DNA of 62,007 nt from Chlorokybus atmophyticus (taxonomy: Eukaryota > Streptophyta > Chlorokybophyceae > Chlorokybales > Chlorokybaceae): the NCBI GenBank assembly GCA_009103225.1, contig RHPI01002368.1:758830-820836 (forward strand). Reading direction: 5' to 3'. A model generated the notes under the pieces. The model saw nothing but the letters and a program-made list of their open reading frames with translations. It ran no database searches and was not told where the DNA came from. Made by a program: the position numbers and the translations under genes. Positions 1-9,632 of the stretch are shown piece after piece; position 1 is the stretch's first letter, and each line of letters starts with the position of its first letter.

Positions 1-4
1 CCCC

Positions 5-853
5 GTGGAGGTGGAAGAGGAAGTGAACAAGGAGGGTGATGGTGGTGACGACGAGGACGAGGACAATGAAGACCCGCCCTTCGTCACTTACAAGCGTAAG
101 AAGAGGGAGGCAAGCCTGCTCTTTAACGCTTCCACCCCGTCCATGACACCAACGGAGGCCATGGCGAGGAGGTTAGAGGAGTTGAAGGCGGAGAACATGC
201 GCCTCAAGCGTGGGAAGGCGCCCGCCTTCCCTCATGATGAGCCTGTTGACGAGCCCAACAACCCGCTACTCGTAAGCATCCTTCACCGCGACAAAATCGA
301 CTCCACCACGCCCAATGCTCGTGCAGGGGCGTTGGCCACTTGCTTTTGCGATCCGGCGGTCCCCTGGAAGGAGATCATGAACAAGCGGGCTCGACAATAT
401 ATCGACGTGGCTTTGAGCCTATGTATAAATGCCCGCAACCACCGTGTTGCTCACATGTGCTCTAAAAGCACAGGCTGTGCTCTGTGCACCATGTGGAAGT
501 CGCCAACAAGCATAATTGGAAGGTGGTGGAGGAGCTCACAAGAGACCCTCTAGCCACGGACGATGCAGAGGAGAAGCACTTGAAGAAGGCGATCAAGTTC
601 TTCTTCGGCGCAGCCCAAGCCTAAGGCAAAGCCTACCTACACTCCTGCTAGGGGGCGGGGTTTGAACCCCTCCCGCTACTCTGGGTCCTATGCATTAGGT
701 GCAGGGCATAGCAGCTATAGGACCGCTCCTATGCAATCTCAGGCCGCTTCCGTTGGGGGTCAACGTGACTCCCGCACCTGCTACAATTGCGGGGAGCCTG
801 AACACCTCCATGCCTATTGCCGTAAGCCCTCAGCAGAACGTGGCGGCCATTAG
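5..853 (+). pseudogene. gag-like remnant with CCHC zinc knuckle
   Basis: The first open block (5-553, 182 codons) has an acidic stretch near its N-terminus followed by a charged helical segment (MARRLEELKAENMRLKRGK) that looks like a short coiled coil. After a frame break, 662-853 encodes a Ser/Gly/Tyr-rich linker ending in CYNCGEPEHLHAYC, a CX2CX4HX4C retroviral-type zinc knuckle that binds nucleic acid in gag proteins. The start lies at or before the window edge, so the true N-terminus is unknown. It belongs with the RT at 1463-2338. The frame interruptions between the two blocks indicate decay. Confidence 0.6.
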
Positions 854-1462
854 TTTGGTAGCGCAGCTCTGTAATTGTCGCGACAGCCTTGTAGTTGTAC
901 ACTTGTAGCCGTGCTGACGTTATGACAGCCTAGTAGCTGTGCACTTGTGCGCTATAATTGCTTGTAACTTCTTCATAAGGTCTCAAACGACCCCCGAATG
1001 GGGATGAAACTTTAGACGCAGCAGTGTGACATAGTGACGCTCATGAAGAGCCAAAAAACGTAATATCTAAACACGGTTTGCTATGGTTGCAACTTGTTTG
1101 GCTCATAACTTTTATTTGAGGCCCCGGCCAGACCAAAGTCCTTTTATGTTTATATGCGGCTCTTCAGCATGAGCGCTGACTAACGCTTTCCTTTAACACC
1201 TTAATCGTCCCAACCGGACATCGTTTGCAAAAGTTATGACCGTGACAAGATGGGAGTGCATGCACTCACTTGTTGCACATACGGGGGGCAGAAACGAAGG
1301 CAGCGTGCACTATGGCACTTGATTAAACTTCAATTGAGTCCACGTTGGTGGAGGACTGGATGAAATACCATGAGTTTGCACGAGCACCTAGCAATTTGGT
1401 GGTGGAAGGCCCATGCATGAGGCACCGCTTATGGGGGGCCTTGCCAGCATAGCAGCAAATTT

Positions 1463-2338
1463 GTGAGTCTACCAAGGTGCTTTTGTGGGTGGAGTACGGG
1501 TACAAGCTACCATGGGCAATTGACCCACCCCCCGAATGGGCATTCACCAAACCACAAGGGTGTGCTTGAGACTGCGGACTTCATTGCGGCTGCCTTTGCC
1601 AACCTGGTGCATAATGGGGCCGCACAAAAGTTTGTCACACCCCCCCCCCCCCTCGTGGTGAGCCCACTCGACGTGGTCGATGATGGCCGCAAGCTGCGCC
1701 TCATCATGGACTTGCGCTATGTCAACTCCTTCTTGGTAAACACGCCGCTTATATATTAGGTTTTGCGCAGCATCTCGGACTTGCTGCAGCCCAAGGACTG
1801 GTTGTTCTCCACGGACTTGAAGTCCGGATACCACCATGTAGACATACACCGCGTCTTCTGGGGCTACCTAAGGTTCGTTCGTTCGTTCGCGGGCAAAGTG
1901 TACAACTTTTGCTCGTTGCTATTTGGGTTGAGCAACGAGTGCTTTGTGTTCACAAAGGTGATTAAGCAATTGATGCATCGTTGGCGTGTACAAGGCATCC
2001 GCGTATTGCCATACATTGACAACTTCTTGTTTGCTGCAAGCCCCAAGGCTGAGCATGCCTCCACCCTACTTGTGGTGAAAGCATATGCAGCATGGTGCGG
2101 GTTGGTGATCAACACCAAGGCACAAACTGTGCTCAGCATAGTCATCATCTTTCTTGGCTTTGTGTGGGATACACATGCTGGCATGGTGCGTGTTCTCGGC
2201 AAGAAGCGAGATGGTCTACTCCTAGATCTGCGACGCGCATTTTGTGATAGGCGCCATGTGCCCGTGAAGTTGCTGGCCCGCATCTGTGGAAAGCTACAGT
2301 CCATGTTCATGGTGTTAGGCCTTGCGTTAAACTCATGA
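1463..2338 (+). pseudogene. DIRS-type reverse transcriptase remnant
   Basis: Two adjacent blocks, separated by an in-frame TAG at 1757-1759, give one RT domain. The first carries KLRLIMDLRYVNSFL, the second WLFSTDLKSGYHHVDI (first catalytic Asp region), LLFGLSNECFVFTK and the catalytic box YIDNFL at 2012-2023. The canonical box is YxDD, so the second Asp is replaced by Asn, which would be expected to abolish polymerisation. After the palm comes LGFVWDT and the connection KLLARICGKLQSM, typical of DIRS-like elements. The block ends in a stop at 2336-2338. Confidence 0.75.
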
Positions 2339-2869
2339 CTTGGCATACACGTCGGTTGATTGAGACGCGCCGCTCCTGGAGGTCACATATGGTGCTGCGC
2401 AAGGCGGAGAATAATGAGCTTACATGGCTGCGAGACCACTTTAAGGAGCTTTTTGTGGCGCCCCATATGGCCTACAGTGCAGCCAGACATCGTGCAGTTT
2501 GTGGAGCGAACGGCACTGGTTTGGGATTTATGCGCCGTTGCACGACTACCCTAGCAGCAAAAGGCACATTCACACCTCAGGAGTGCCTGACTTCATCAAC
2601 ATACCGTGAGCTTTTGGGCCTTGAGCGTGCACTGCTCACTGTGGAGGAGGAGCTACATGGACGCACGGTCCTGTGCTATGGCGATGCCCGCAATGTGTAC
2701 TACATTATGCGCAAAGGGGGCAGTGAGGCCGAGCACTTGCAGCAAGTGGCATGCCGTATTATGTTTACATTGCCACCGGCATCGCATTCGCTTGCACGTA
2801 AAGTGGTTACCACGTGAGCTCAATGCGGAGGCGGACGCGCTCCACAAACCATCGGATTGGAATCGTTGA
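2335..2869 (+). pseudogene. RNase H-like remnant of the DIRS-like element
   Basis: Two overlapping frames carry the parts of one domain. One (2335-2817) contains FTPQECLTSSTYRELLGLERAL, the Glu-containing helix of RNase H as found in DIRS/gypsy polyproteins, and GRTVLCYGDARNVYYI with the next Asp. The other (to 2869) gives WLPRELNAEADALHKPSDW, the usual end of DIRS RNase H (W-PRE-N-AD-LS). A frameshift near 2800 therefore splits the domain. The region follows the RT directly, as expected for this order of domains. Confidence 0.6.
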
Positions 2870-3780
2870 ACCTTGCTACCCCCATGGGTGCACTGGCTAG
2901 CCCGCAATCGGGGCCTCTTTGATGTGGACCGCTTTGCCACGGATGCCGACACTGCGCGTGTGGCCTTCAACTCGGTGTTGCCATATCCAGGCTCATTTGG
3001 CAATGCCTTTTCAATCTGACTGAAGTGGCTGCAACAAGTGGTGCCATCCCTCGCCACATTGTGTGGGCATTGTGCTGCGCCACGCCCGCAAATGCAAGGC
3101 TCGCATGTGCCTCATTGTGCCCGAGTGGACAACCCAAATTTGGTGGCTTGTGCTTTGCCTCGGCGGGGTGTGGGCACCATTTGTCACAGATGTTGTGAGC
3201 CTACCCAGCGGCCTTGCCTGCTTGTGGCCTAGCCCTCGAGTTCCGGAACTTCAAGTGAAGTTCAAAGGGGCGTGCCCAATAGTCGTATGTGGGCATTGCG
3301 GATTGACTTGCGTCCTAGCCATTGACATATGCTGTGTGCAGCTGCTGTTAAGCATAGCCTACAGTCGCTTATGCCCAACGTCCCCGGCGACTAAGAGAGT
3401 GAGCGCCTGTGCACCTTGTACCCGGCAGTGGCAGCGGCGTCACGTGCTACTAGCACTTTGCGGGGCCATGAGGGCTACTGGCGTCACTTTATGGAGTTCT
3501 GCACGCCTCGTGGTTGGGCTGCCCTGCCAGCAGACCCTGGCACAGTGGCCCTACTTTTGATCAAGGTGTTGGTGGATTCACCATCCCAGCACCTATGAAA
3601 CATGCCTTTTCGGCCATACATGCTGCGCATACAATGGCAGGCCTCTCCCACTACGCATACACTCGTTGCGGTGGTGCGTGAGGCCGCTGCCAGGTTGCTA
3701 CCATTGAACACGCGGAAGAAGGATGCCTACGCCTGAGCTCTTGCAAGCCATGGTCTGATTGACCCATAGCGACCCCTTAG
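2870..3780 (+). pseudogene. Tyrosine-recombinase-like remnant of the DIRS-like element
   Basis: After the RNase H end, broken frames continue with sequence resembling the segment leading to the recombinase (for example LARNRGLFDVDRFATDAD around 2900-2950). At 3416-3598 there is YPAVAAASRATSTLRGHEGY then WRHFMEFCTPRGWAALPADP, which looks like the SAM-like N-terminal domain of a DIRS YR (W-x-F-x-x-FC ... LPA-x-P). Further pieces (SAIHAAHTMAGL at about 3623, LPLNTRKKDAY at about 3700) fit the next part. I do not see the catalytic R-H-R-Y residues. Stops occur every few dozen codons. Confidence 0.45.
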
Positions 3781-4280
3781 CAATGCTTCCACCGGTGATC
3801 TTTGAGTTGAGCGTCCGTAAGCATGGCTCTCACTTCTCCAAGAGTGTGCCATTGAGCCTCTATGCATCTCCATTTTGTTGAGTGGTATGTGGCGCGGTGG
3901 TTTCATGAGTTAGGCCTTTTCTTGCAAAATACGCTTTGAGCTCGTTGATCACATACTCGCCTCCTCTGTCTGTGCAAAGAATGACTGTCTTGTGTTCCGA
4001 TTGCGTCTCCAGCATCGTGAGGACCTTTTTGACAATAAATTGGGACTTCAACCCAAAAGGTACAATGACAGACAGCTTGCTATAATCGTCAAGGAAAGTG
4101 CAGAAGGAGAGGCTCCCCTCTTCCTTGGCAGTAATTGGCAAAGCAACAAACATTCATATGCACCAGCTTTAACACCCTTGTGCTCACATGTGTTGATTGT
4201 GGAAAGGGCTGTCGATGCTGCTTGCTAAGCATGTTGACTAGAGATGCTGCATGCAACCATGCACAACAAGCATACACAGC
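3780..4280 (-). pseudogene. copia integrase fragment, misplaced downstream of RNase H
   Basis: The minus strand reads KQHRQPFPQSTHVSTRVLKL (the linker after the HHCC zinc region) and then, at 4153-3860, the catalytic core with FCTFLDDYSKLS and ILCTDRGGEYV, supplying the two Asp residues, and APHTTQQNGDA just before the region of the catalytic Glu. A TAG sits where the GAG codon of (A)ERLNRTLLEK would be. About 15 codons on, a one-base shift leads to VRAMLTDAQL. The fragment fades out near 3780 where DIRS sequence of the opposite strand starts. Confidence 0.65.
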
Positions 4281-4619
4281 ACAGTGGTAAGAGCAAAGCT
4301 ACACCGCCAATGAAGTGACTAGAAAAGTGAACTAACTCAATAGTCCGCGGCCTGTTGGCTATGGGCCCTCAGTCTAGTCCTACCATGGACCGGACCCGAC
4401 TGTTCCAGTCCCAATTGCCTGCAGCCTATACATACAACTGCAGTCTATGAGTAGCTTATCAAGTACCAACTTAACAAGCTACAATAGCTAGCTAAGCTGG
4501 CTGGACAATAGCACACAGGTGTCATATGCTATACATGTAGAGAGCAATGCATAACATGCTATATTCTCCACACTCCCACGCAGGCAGCTTGGCCAGCTCT
4601 TAACCTTTAGAACTTGGTC

Positions 4620-5720
4620 TTCTTTGTCTTCACTGTCCCGATGCCCAATCCTTCACAACATGCCTTGAACTTCTTCACAGGCAGTGGCTTTGTCATAAAG
4701 CCAGCATCTCAGTGCCACAATAGACAAACTCAATCTCATTCCTCGCCTTTCTGTCTCTCACAAAGTGATGATGCACGTCAATGTGCTTGCTTTTAGCCGA
4801 GAGAATGGGATTTTTCAGTAGCTTCACTGCTCTTTAATTGTCACATGACATCGCCACGCTTCCACATGGATGACCAAGGTCTCCTTGCAGTTTCCTAAGC
4901 CACAGTGCCTCCTTTGCCGCTGCTGCAGAGGCCATGTACTCTGCTTCTGTAGTGAGGCTGCCACTGTTGGTTGCAGCTTACTGTTTCAGCTAACCACTCT
5001 ACCATTCAGCTTGAAGACGTATCCAGTGGTTATTCTTCTGGTATTTAGGTCACCAGCATAATCTGCATCACAGTACCTTGCAACTCCTGGTTGCCCCGCC
5101 CGTACTGGATGCCAACTGTTGCTGTCTTTGACAAGTAGCGCAGTACTCCTTTGGCCGCCAACCAATGTTGCATTATTGGAGCAGACATGTACCTTGCCAA
5201 CTGTCCCACAACATGTGCAATGTCAGGCCAAGACGCGATGGACAGGTAAAGAAGGATCGCCACAAGCACGCAACAGGGATACTTGGTCTTATCCAGCTCT
5301 TCATCACTGTCCAGTGCTCCCACTAACTGAACTCCCACGCTCAGTGGCACCTCCCTGACATTTGCATCGTCAAGACCAAACTTTGTCACCAGCTGCTTCA
5401 CCGGTTGCTCTTGCGTAATGGTGATAGTTTCAGCAGCTCCGTCTATAGTGACAACCATATGAAGGAAGTATGTTGTCTCGCGCAAGTCTCTGCACTCAAA
5501 CATAGCCTGCAGCTGAGTTTTTGATCGCTGCACATTTCACATTCCTGACGCTGCAATTAGAATGTCGTCCACGTACACCAACAGCCATACATGCTTGCAC
5601 TCGTGGTAAAACAAGTTTGGATCTGCTAGACTTGTAAACCTCTACTTCTGCAGCTCCTTGCGCAGTCTTGCACACCCGTGGTGCCTGCTTCAAGCCATAT
5701 AATGTCTTCACCAATCTGTT
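4620..5720 (-). pseudogene. copia reverse transcriptase and RNase H remnant
   Basis: The minus strand carries RLVKTLYGLKQAPRVC at about 5720-5670, the catalytic box YVDDILIAAS at about 5580 with both Asp intact, then an open block 5533-5045 covering the thumb and connection (KYPCCVLVAILLYLSIASWP ... GVLRYLSKT). It runs into RNase H with DADYAGDLNTRRITTGYVFK near 5060-5000. Downstream RNase H pieces to about 4620 are interrupted by several stops. The region is a clear copia Pol C-terminus but non-functional. Confidence 0.7.
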
Positions 5721-6172
5721 TATGTTAATGCCATGTACCATGTTTCCTTCACCAGCCTTGCAAGATTGTCGTAGCTCAAATGTGCAAAACGGCGATGCCA
5801 TAGCTGAGCTGTTTTGTCCTTGGCGCATGCAGTAAATGCGCAGCTGTCAATCTTATCATTCACAGTCCCAGCCTCCCTGATGCAGTAGAGATCTTCCTCG
5901 AGCGTGCTCTCCACTCAGGTGACATCCTTCTTTATACTGTACCTTTTATCCCCTTTGAACACAACCTTTCCTCCACTCTTAGCAGCAACTTGTACAGAGA
6001 ATAGGCTTGTGCCAAGCTTGGGGACGTACAGACTATCCTTGAGAAGAATGCGTGTCATTGCATTGCCAACCTTGCAATGCAGATGAACAGTCTCTCTGCT
6101 AAAAGCCTCCAACAACTCCTGGTTGCTAAATTCCACTATGATGGGGAAGGATAGGGACTGATAGTCCTCCAT
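5720..6172 (-). pseudogene. copia protease / GAG-pre-integrase remnant
   Basis: Two consecutive blocks on the minus strand. 6172-5915 reads ILLKDSLYVPKLGTSLFSV, the usual segment between the copia protease and the integrase (LxxVLYVPxLxxNLLSV). 5914-5720 contains AQLWHRRFAHLSYDNLARLV, the GAG-pre-integrase motif (LWHxRLGHLSxxxLxxL). After KETW the sequence jumps straight to RT, so the integrase expected here has been deleted. Confidence 0.65.
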
Positions 6173-6336
6173 CTTAGGCTGTTGTTGGTGAGATGACGCG
6201 TGCAGCCTGAGTCAAGGACCCATGACGAGAAAAATGAGACAGTCCCTACACAGCTTGAAGCCTTATGTTGTCTCTTTCAACAGTTAGTGGCGCGGAAACC
6301 TTCAATTGCTCCCCTTTATTCCGTTCACCAGAGTCT

Positions 6337-6653
6337 TCAACTTGTTGACAGGCCGTTTATGAACAGCCCACTTGTTGACAGCCCGTGTTGAGAATCCTTG
6401 CGGCAAATGCGACAGTCTTCTCGCTGCTGCCCTCCTCCCTTCCTCTTCGCTTCATTACGCTGCAATTTCCTGTACTCCTTCCTCCAATAGCCCTCCTTCT
6501 TGCAGTAGTGGCACGTTCCCTTCTTTCTTTGAGGACGAGAACTGCCTCCCTGCTGATAATAGCCCTTGAAGAGTGTTGCTGCAAAAGTAATTGCATCTCC
6601 ACCACTGTCCGTTTGTTGGAAGTTGGCTTGCATAGTTGCACTATTGAGTGCAT
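6337..6653 (-). pseudogene. copia gag zinc-knuckle remnant
   Basis: The minus strand encodes GTCHYCKKEGYWRKEYRKLQ, which aligns with the CX2CX4HX4C gag knuckle, but the His and last Cys are both replaced by Tyr, so zinc binding is probably lost. It is preceded by a Gln/Gly/Ser-rich linker. About 330 bp of unrelated sequence (see 6685-6980) separates it from the rest of gag at 6982-7824. Confidence 0.5.
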
Positions 6654-6684
6654 ATTATGGACAAGTTCGGTCAGCTTAAAATGG

Positions 6685-6980
6685 CTTAGTCCTTAGTGTA
6701 CTAGTGGTTATGGTATACAGACTAACATCGAGCAGTTGTGAGTTCAGTGGCAGATATTTAAACAGCATATAAGCGACGCGGAGTGTGAGCAAGCCCGAAG
6801 ACTCCGGACTTGGCTGAGTCTTGCGCAGACTGGCGCAGCTTAGAGCTCCAAAAGGATGGCAAGAACTTCGTGTGTGGTTAAGTGTATGGCGCGTGGCATA
6901 TCTTGTTGGAAAGCGTGTAAAGCTAGCTATGGCAAGACTTACAGTGCCGCACTTAGCTGAGTATAGCTTATGTGGTGCTT
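6685..6980 (+). repeat. Probable tRNA-derived (tRNA-Val-like) SINE insertion
   Basis: The stretch 6693-6752 resembles a degenerate tRNA-Val(AAC): TAGTGGTTATGGTAT fits the D-arm/A-box, CTAACAT fits the anticodon loop, and GTGAGTTCAGTGG fits the T-arm/B-box (GGTTCGAxTCC). Anticodon and T stems do not pair properly, so it is not a functional tRNA. It interrupts copia gag between the zinc knuckle and the N-terminal gag block, as expected of a small mobile insert. The ends and target-site duplications were not defined. A 17-base string from its downstream part (6911-6927) recurs at 55971-55987. Confidence 0.4.
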
Positions 6981-6981
6981 G

Positions 6982-7824
6982 CTAGAGTAACGTGCATATA
7001 GACTGGCGAGGTACAAAAGCCCAGCAAAACTCATGATCATTCAAGGTTGTAGAGGACACAATGTAGCGCGTGTATGCTCTTGCGAGGCGATTGCTGTGCA
7101 TGTGTGTATGCTCAAGATGTAGCATGCGTGTCTCAGTGCTTGCACCAGATTCGTATGCATGTGTAGTAGCTTGTCCAAATAACAACACCGCCTTGTTGGC
7201 CTTGCGCTGCTTTACTTGCACCAGGTAGGGTGTCGCAGCATCATGGAGAAGCTCAATTGCTGATAACTCCAGCACTGTGACCACCATCTCGTACTCTTTT
7301 GGCAGGCCTGCTAGGATAGCCCATACCATCTCTGTTTCTCTGACATCATGCTAAACTCTTGTAAGGTTTCGTTGCAAATTTCGTTCTCGGGCAATGTACT
7401 TGACGAGCGGCTCTCCGAGCTCCTTCTTAAATGCACTGAGGTCCTTGCGTAGTTGCAGCCTCCTTGCGTTGTTTCTGGCATTAAAAGAACCCTGCAACTT
7501 CTTCCAACACTCCCGACCAGTCTTGCACTCATTGATCAAGCCAAGGTGATGCTCCTTCACATGCAGGTTAATGCGTGCAAGAGCCTTCGAGCTATTTTTG
7601 GTATAAGCTAATTGTTCACCTGCCCGTTCCTCCGCTCCATCAAGATCCACGTACTCCAAGAGCTGCTTAGTAATCAGCACCATGTTCATGCGTACACTCC
7701 ATGTGTTGTAGTTGTCTAAGTCCAGCATCTCCACCATCATCTTGTCGTCACTGATAGCCATGTCGCCTTCTCCTGCACTCTCTCTCCTTGTGCCAACGGT
7801 TGTCGGCTGTCCCTCAGCTCCCAC
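6982..7824 (-). pseudogene. copia gag (UBN2-type) remnant
   Basis: The minus-strand block 7824-7351 (157 codons) includes LDLDNYNTWSVRMNMVLITK, the classic copia gag opening (L-x-NYxxWxxxM), and later ECWKKLQGSFNARNNARRLQ (W-x-L-x-x-x-Y/F). It continues after a frame break in 7329-6982 with ILAGLPKEYEMVVTVLE, matching the LLxxLPxEYxxxVxxL motif. The continuation is lost in the insert at 6685-6980. Confidence 0.65.
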
Positions 7825-7860
7825 GCTGATCCAGTTAGAGATGTTATAATGGTCCTCAGC

Positions 7861-8229
7861 TAAACCTTAACCTAGCTAGAGTGGGCCCATAACCTGTTGT
7901 CAATCAGAGTCAATCAGTGTTAAATGTGCTACAACATTACAACAATGAGCCTATCTCACACATGAGCATGTACAGCAGCAGCAGCTTGCACACTTCAGGT
8001 ATGCAGTGTGGACACTTAACTCTGGCTCAGCACACACAATGTATACTCGTAGCCATTATCTAACTAAATGTACACAAGAGTTCCTATTGATTATGCTAGC
8101 TATTACAGCCTGTGCTAGCAGACAAAGACCTCTCCTATCCGGAGTCTTCTAGCACCGCCAGAGGTCTACTTTATTAATATTGACGCCACAACTCCAGTCT
8201 TGCAGTTATCTCCTATTGACAGGCGGACT
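7861..8229. other. Non-coding stretch between copia debris and the repeat-protein gene
   Basis: No coding signal is seen. This would be the place for the 5' LTR of the minus-strand copia element, but no partner repeat was recognised. The repeat-protein gene that follows has no visible start codon or N-terminus, so its 5' end may have been lost here. Confidence 0.3.
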
Positions 8230-9632
8230 GTTAATGTAGGGGCTGTCAATCCAGGGGCTGTCAATGTAGGCGATAGTCAATGCAAAGGGGTTGTCCAAGC
8301 CGACTATAGCTGGTGAGAACAGTAGGGGCTGTCCTCCAATTAGCGGGGCCTCACTCACGGGCATTGGGGGCAGCGTGCTCTTGTCAAGTGATGTGGGCGA
8401 GAGTAGTGGCGCCATCTCCATGCGCTTGGGCGATGCAGCGCTGGCCGGAAGCAGCGGTGCTGCTAAGGTGGTCATCGGCTCCTTCTGCAGCGGGGACACA
8501 GGGGACATTATCATTGAAACTGGCGCCAGCATTAGCACAGCAGGGACCATTGGACCTGCGATGGGTGCCGGCGATCCCTCATACAGCATCCGCCTTGGCC
8601 CCCAGCAATTGGATCTCTTAGTAGCCTGCGTCAGCAACTGTTATACATAGCCCTATTGGAGCTGGGTATGCGGCGATTGCTGACAGCACGAGAGCGGCCT
8701 TTATCAAGGTGTTGGCAGATGGTGCAGTGTTGCTGAGTAGCTTTGGCTTACAAGGTGTCGCGGTTGCTGCCGGGGGGGTCTGTCACACTTGATGCTTTTG
8801 ATTAGGCTGTATTGACAGCTAACTAGACACACGCTATTGTGCACTCTGGCATTGAGACCTTGGTGTTGCTACCAAGGCGTACGGCTGCTGATCTTCTCTG
8901 ATGGAAGCGTGCACATGGCGAGCTCAACAGCGGAAAGCATGTTCATTGGCCGCAGACAACTTGTATTGGCCACTGAGGGTGTTGAGCATGATAGCAACTC
9001 TGGAGGTGTTGTGATCACTAGCGGCAAGTCCTTCACAGGTTCCAGCGGTAATGTCACCCTTCGCTAAGGGGACTCCAGCTTGGGCGGGGCAGCAGGTCAC
9101 CTGATGGTAGCAGCGGGTGCTGCGAATGCCGAAGGGCAAGGAGGTTTGTTGAAGTTGACCACTGGGAATGCAACTCGCTCAACGGGCTCCGCACTGTTGT
9201 CAGCGGGTTCCTCTGCCAGTGGCCACTGCCACAGCCGTACATACTTGTGCAACGGCATCATGGTAGAACCTGAGCTGTACAGGGCTGTGCTCAAAGGGTG
9301 TGATAGCGGTTGCTCTTTGTATGGTGCTGCCGCGTACACGTGCGGCTCCCAGTCCATGACTGTCGATGCCAACACCTGCATGCGGTTGCGAGCGGATGCA
9401 CGCTGCACTGTGCAGGTGGAGCGGTGCTTGTGCGCGGAGGACATGCAAGGGCAGGCGACGGCGGGGCAGCCCTCATGCAGGGCGGTAGCTCAAGCGTTGG
9501 GCTTGGAGGCGGGGTGGTGATCTCAAGCGGAGACGGTGGCGCCGGCCAAGGCAGCGGCAACGTTGTGCTTAGATCGGCGAGCGGGGCTGAAGACACTGCA
9601 AGCGGCTTCATTGTAGTCAGTAGTGGCGTGTC

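Larger units (their letters stand above)
1..3780 (+). mobile_element. Degenerate DIRS-like (tyrosine-recombinase) retrotransposon, 5' end outside window
   Basis: In order on the + strand there are a gag-like acidic/coiled segment, a CCHC zinc knuckle, a reverse transcriptase, an RNase H-like segment and an N-terminal tyrosine-recombinase-like segment. The RT blocks (LIMDLRYVN, DLKSGYHHVDI, LLFGLS, then KLLARICGKLQSM after the palm) are of the DIRS/PAT/Ngaro type rather than gypsy or copia, and no integrase of the DDE type is seen in this part. The reading frame is broken many times by stops and shifts, so the copy is dead. The right boundary is set where copia-type integrase sequence on the opposite strand begins (about 3780). 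No split direct repeats or inverted terminal repeats were identified. Confidence 0.7.
3780..7860 (-). mobile_element. Degenerate, rearranged Ty1/copia-type LTR retrotransposon
   Basis: Reading the minus strand from 7824 downwards: gag (UBN2/copia type), a degenerate zinc knuckle, a protease-to-GAG-pre-integrase segment, reverse transcriptase, RNase H, then an integrase fragment. In an intact copia element integrase lies before RT, so the order here shows either a rearrangement or two copies joined together. Frames are broken by stops and shifts throughout. A PBS-like stretch may lie near 7830 (CTAACTGGATCAGCG on the minus strand), but I found no matching pair of LTRs when comparing 4290-4620 with 7860-8180. 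Confidence 0.7.

Noticed and set aside
6690-6755. Functional tRNA-Val gene
   Set aside because: Anticodon and T stems do not base-pair; only box-like similarity remains.
4290-8180. Pair of copia LTRs at 4290-4620 and 7860-8180
   Set aside because: By eye only an inverted ATGGGCCC-type match is shared; no direct repeat of LTR length.
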